From contig PLXS01000030.1 in assembly GCA_003151515.1 (NCBI GenBank), positions 77,757 through 141,756 on the forward strand: 64,000 bases of DNA, given 5' to 3'. Under the pieces are notes generated by a model. It was given only the letters and a program-made list of their open reading frames with translations. It was not told the origin of the DNA and did no database searches. How positions within the stretch are numbered: the first letter of the stretch is position 1; the number at the start of each line of letters is the position of its first letter. Shown here piece by piece: positions 61,980 to 64,000 of this stretch. The DNA is from Opitutaceae bacterium (GTDB lineage Bacteria > Verrucomicrobiota > Verrucomicrobiia > Opitutales > Opitutaceae). Position numbers and translations under genes: made by a program.

Positions 61980-62852
61980 ATGGCCCCCGCGCTCCTCGTA
62001 CTCGCCGCCGGAATGGGATCCCGCTACGGCGGCCTAAAGCAGATCGACCCCGTCGGGCCGTCGGGCGAGACGATGCTCGACTACGCGGTCTTTGACGCGA
62101 TCCGCGCGGGCTTTGGCAGGGCCGTCTTCGTCATCCGCAGGGACTTCGAGGCGGCGTTTGCTTCGGCGGTCACCGCCAAGTACGCGGGGAGAATAGAATG
62201 CGCGACCGTTTTCCAGGAGGAGGGGGACCTGCCGGAGGGTGCCGCCCCCGCGGCGGCCAGGCAGAAGCCGTGGGGAACGGGGCACGCCGTGTGGTGCGCC
62301 AGGGGCGCGGTCGCGGGCCCCTTCGCGGTCATCAACGCGGACGACTTCTACGGGGCCGGGTCCTACGGCGCCCTCGCGGCGTTCCTGGGCAGGGCGCGCG
62401 GGCCCTCCTACGCGATCGTGGGCTTCCGCCTCGCCAACACGCTTTCCGAGTATGGGGCGGTGTCGCGCGGCGTCTGCCGGGAGGAGGGAGGGCGGCTCGC
62501 CTCGATAACCGAGGAGACGGCGATCGCGCGGGACGACGTCGGGCCCGGCCGGCGCTTCTCGGGCTCGGAGATGGTCTCCATGAACTGCTGGGGCTTCACG
62601 CCGGCGGTCTTCGACGGCCTGGGGGGCCTTCTGGGCGGGTTCCTCGCGCGCAGGGGATCGGACCCGAAGGCGGAGTTCTACCTGCCGGAGGCGGTGTCGG
62701 ACCTGGTGCGCGCCGGCCGCGCCGGCGTGGAGGTGATCGCCAGCGAGGAGCCGTGGTTCGGCATCACCTACCGCGGGGACCGCGAGAGGGTCGCGGCCGC
62801 CGTGGAGGTGCTTGTGGGCCGGGGCGCCTACCCGCGCAGGCTATTCGGCTGA
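61980..62852 (+). CDS. Nucleotidyltransferase family protein (sugar-phosphate)
   Basis: A 290-residue GT-A-fold nucleotidyltransferase. The NTP-binding signature LAAGMGSRYGGLKQIDPVGPSGETMLDY is at the start. Further features are WGTGHAVWCA, the metal-binding FAVINADDFYG and a substrate region VSMNCWGFTPAVFDGL. It belongs with enzymes activating sugar 1-phosphates with NTP. A Shine-Dalgarno-like AGGAGG abuts the ATG directly, which is too close for normal use. The following gene is convergent, and together with it the region may concern amino-sugar activation. Confidence 0.85.
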   Translation: MAPALLVLAAGMGSRYGGLKQIDPVGPSGETMLDYAVFDAIRAGFGRAVFVIRRDFEAAFASAVTAKYAGRIECATVFQEEGDLPEGAAPAAARQKPWGTGHAVWCARGAVAGPFAVINADDFYGAGSYGALAAFLGRARGPSYAIVGFRLANTLSEYGAVSRGVCREEGGRLASITEETAIARDDVGPGRRFSGSEMVSMNCWGFTPAVFDGLGGLLGGFLARRGSDPKAEFYLPEAVSDLVRAGRAGVEVIASEEPWFGITYRGDRERVAAAVEVLVGRGAYPRRLFG

Positions 62853-63728
62853 GCGCTGCAGCAGGAGCCTGACGCCCTCGATGGGCGCCTCCGTGACCCG
62901 CGAGAGCGGGAAGGGGGCCCGGGCCGCCAGGGCCTGGAAGGCGAAGGGGTGGTTCAGGATGTGCCCGCTCACGCCCGCCCGGAATCCCTCCGGAAGGCTC
63001 CCGGGGAAGAGCCGGCTGGAGACGATGATGGCTAGCTTCAGGAGCTCGCCCACGGAGGCGGACACGGCCTCGGCCGCCGCGCGATCCCCCTCCGCCGCGA
63101 GGCGAAGGACCTCCGGGGCGAGCGCGGCGACCCCGTTGTTGGTCGCCGGGTCCCCGTAGAAGTGCCCCGCGACGGCCGCCGCCGTCGTGTGGCCGGTGTT
63201 CGCGCTCACGATGCGCCCCAGCCCCGACGGGTCGGCCCAGCCCTCCAGCTCAAGAAGAGCCCGGGCTATCGCGCGGCGCCCGAGGTCGTAGCCGCTGCCC
63301 TCGTCGCCGAACCTCCAGCCGATTCCGCCGGCGTAGTGGGTGCGTCCGTCCGGGGTGCGGGCGGCGATGAACGAGCCCGTGCCCGCGTGCATCACGAGAC
63401 CGGGGGACCCCCGCGTCGCGAGCTCGAGGACGGGAAACGAGTCGTCGAGAGCCGACGTGAGCCCGAAGCCGGCGAGGCCCGCGCCGAATTCCCGCCAGAA
63501 GGCCCGGCTTCCGGCCATGCAGAGGAGCGTGGACGAGATGACCGCCGAGCCGTGGCCGGCGCGCACCGCCTGGAGAGCCTCGGCGGCGATCTCCCTCGCG
63601 CGGGCGGCCCCGACGAGGCTGGGGCTGCACCCGGGACCGGTGTGCCGGGCCGCGACCGCGCCCGAGGGATCCACGAGGATGCACTCGGTCTTCGTCCCGC
63701 CCCCGTCGACGCCTATCTTCCAGGCCAT
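62841..63728 (-). CDS. BadF/BadG-type ATPase, N-acetylglucosamine-kinase-like
   Basis: ASKHA-fold kinase of 295 residues. The phosphate-binding loop is GVDGGGTKTECILVDPSG, the second site GLVMHAGTGSFIAARTPDG, and the adenosine motif GGIGWRFGDEGSGYDLGRRAI. This matches the BadF/BadG/BcrA/BcrD and GlcNAc/GlcN kinase family. It precedes the SIS-domain protein on the minus strand with 15 bases between, which favours amino-sugar phosphorylation. The end overlaps the convergent nucleotidyltransferase by 12 bases. Confidence 0.9.
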   Translation of the reverse strand: MAWKIGVDGGGTKTECILVDPSGAVAARHTGPGCSPSLVGAARAREIAAEALQAVRAGHGSAVISSTLLCMAGSRAFWREFGAGLAGFGLTSALDDSFPVLELATRGSPGLVMHAGTGSFIAARTPDGRTHYAGGIGWRFGDEGSGYDLGRRAIARALLELEGWADPSGLGRIVSANTGHTTAAAVAGHFYGDPATNNGVAALAPEVLRLAAEGDRAAAEAVSASVGELLKLAIIVSSRLFPGSLPEGFRAGVSGHILNHPFAFQALAARAPFPLSRVTEAPIEGVRLLLQRSAE

Positions 63729-63743
63729 GGGATTCCGGGGGGC

Positions 63744-64000
63744 TCAGGCGAGCTGCCTGCTAAGGCGGCCCCTGTAGCGGGCCGCCAGGGCTCGGTTGTG
63801 CTCGATCGCGCCCGGGAGGTTCTGGCTGCGCATCACGGGCAGGGGGTGCCCGTTGGAGCCCAGCCACTCCATGACCGCGAGCATGAGCCAGTTGAGGATG
63901 GAGCAGCCGATGAGGGTCGAGGTGGGGCCGGCGCTCATCCCGGCGCCCACCTCCACGACCGCGTCGCCCGGCACGCCGCCGTTGTCGAGCACGTGGTCCG
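63744..64000 (-). CDS. SIS-domain phosphosugar-binding protein (COG4821-like), 5' truncated by window edge
   Basis: Only the C-terminal 85 or so residues are inside the window. The segment DHVLDNGGVPGDAVVEVG, GAGMSAGPTSTLIGCSILNWLML and the final SQNLPGAIEHNRALAARYRGRL match the C-terminus of uncharacterised phosphosugar-binding SIS proteins. The frame is open to the window end, beyond the GTG the track uses as a start. Its pairing with a BadF-type kinase suggests amino-sugar or phosphosugar handling. Confidence 0.82.
   Translation of the reverse strand, partial: DHVLDNGGVPGDAVVEVGAGMSAGPTSTLIGCSILNWLMLAVMEWLGSNGHPLPVMRSQNLPGAIEHNRALAARYRGRLSRQLA

Overview
The window is a gene-dense, very high-GC bacterial chromosome segment (roughly two thirds G+C or more by eye), with no rRNA, tRNA, CRISPR array, transposase or prophage that I could recognise. 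Gene content suggests a Verrucomicrobiota member of the Opitutales/Opitutaceae type: a large secreted sedolisin carrying NHL and Ig repeats plus a duplicated C-terminal domain (LVIRGVGPTL / LVRGDGPALK) of a kind I associate with that phylum, OleC/OleD-type genes, and hemicellulose-degrading enzymes. This assignment is an inference from gene content and not a database result.

Layout. 1-7.1 kb: the end of an unknown gene, recA, a secreted CE7 acetylxylan esterase coupled to a GH2 beta-mannosidase, and an ArnT/GT39-like membrane glycosyltransferase. 7.1-11 kb: mnmE, mnmG and trmB (tRNA modification). mnmG is clearly less GC-rich than its neighbours and contains a perfect 16-bp parS-type palindrome (TGTTCCACGTGGAACA) in its reading frame. 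11-13.4 kb: a DJ-1/PfpI protein and two EamA transporters. 13.5-20.1 kb: the complete F-type ATP synthase operon atpB-E-F-H-A-G-D-C, with a short delta subunit. 20.1-23.1 kb: an AT-rich control region with a perfect palindrome resembling an iron-regulator box, followed by feoA-feoA-feoB and a small Cys-rich membrane protein. 23.2-28 kb: a histone-deacetylase-like hydrolase, RNase D, then oleC- and oleD-like genes coupled to it. 28-38.5 kb: RNA methyltransferases (TrmH-type, RlmD-type, RlmN), an EF-hand membrane protein of unknown function, lipoate ligase, SixA, PdxH, a DUF985 cupin, an M20 peptidase and MarC.

38.5-42.2 kb: an orphan OmpR/KdpE-type regulator, dnaN, pssA and a RelE-like protein coupled to pssA. 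42.2-52 kb: a threonine dehydratase with an ACT domain, coupled to an unusual binding-protein/permease fusion and a MalG-type permease, then the 1454-residue sedolisin and a second, serine-racemase-like PLP enzyme. 52-59.9 kb (minus strand): DUF4202, DUF2007, glycyl-tRNA synthetase, an M3 peptidase, an esterase, an Fsr-type efflux pump, a YdeI-like protein and a NarL-type regulator. 59.9-64 kb: asparaginase, a membrane protein, and a probable amino-sugar group (nucleotidyltransferase, BadF/GlcNAc-kinase-type kinase and a truncated SIS phosphosugar-binding protein).

How it fits together. mnmE, mnmG, the atp operon, dnaN and a parS site within about 33 kb look like a rearranged remnant of the classical oriC neighbourhood, so this segment is probably origin-proximal, although dnaA, parA, parB and rsmG are not in the window. 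The most notable observations are the parS site inside an apparent in-frame insertion of MnmG, the solute-binding-protein/permease fusion, the oleC-oleD pair without oleA/oleB, and the unassigned EF-hand membrane protein.
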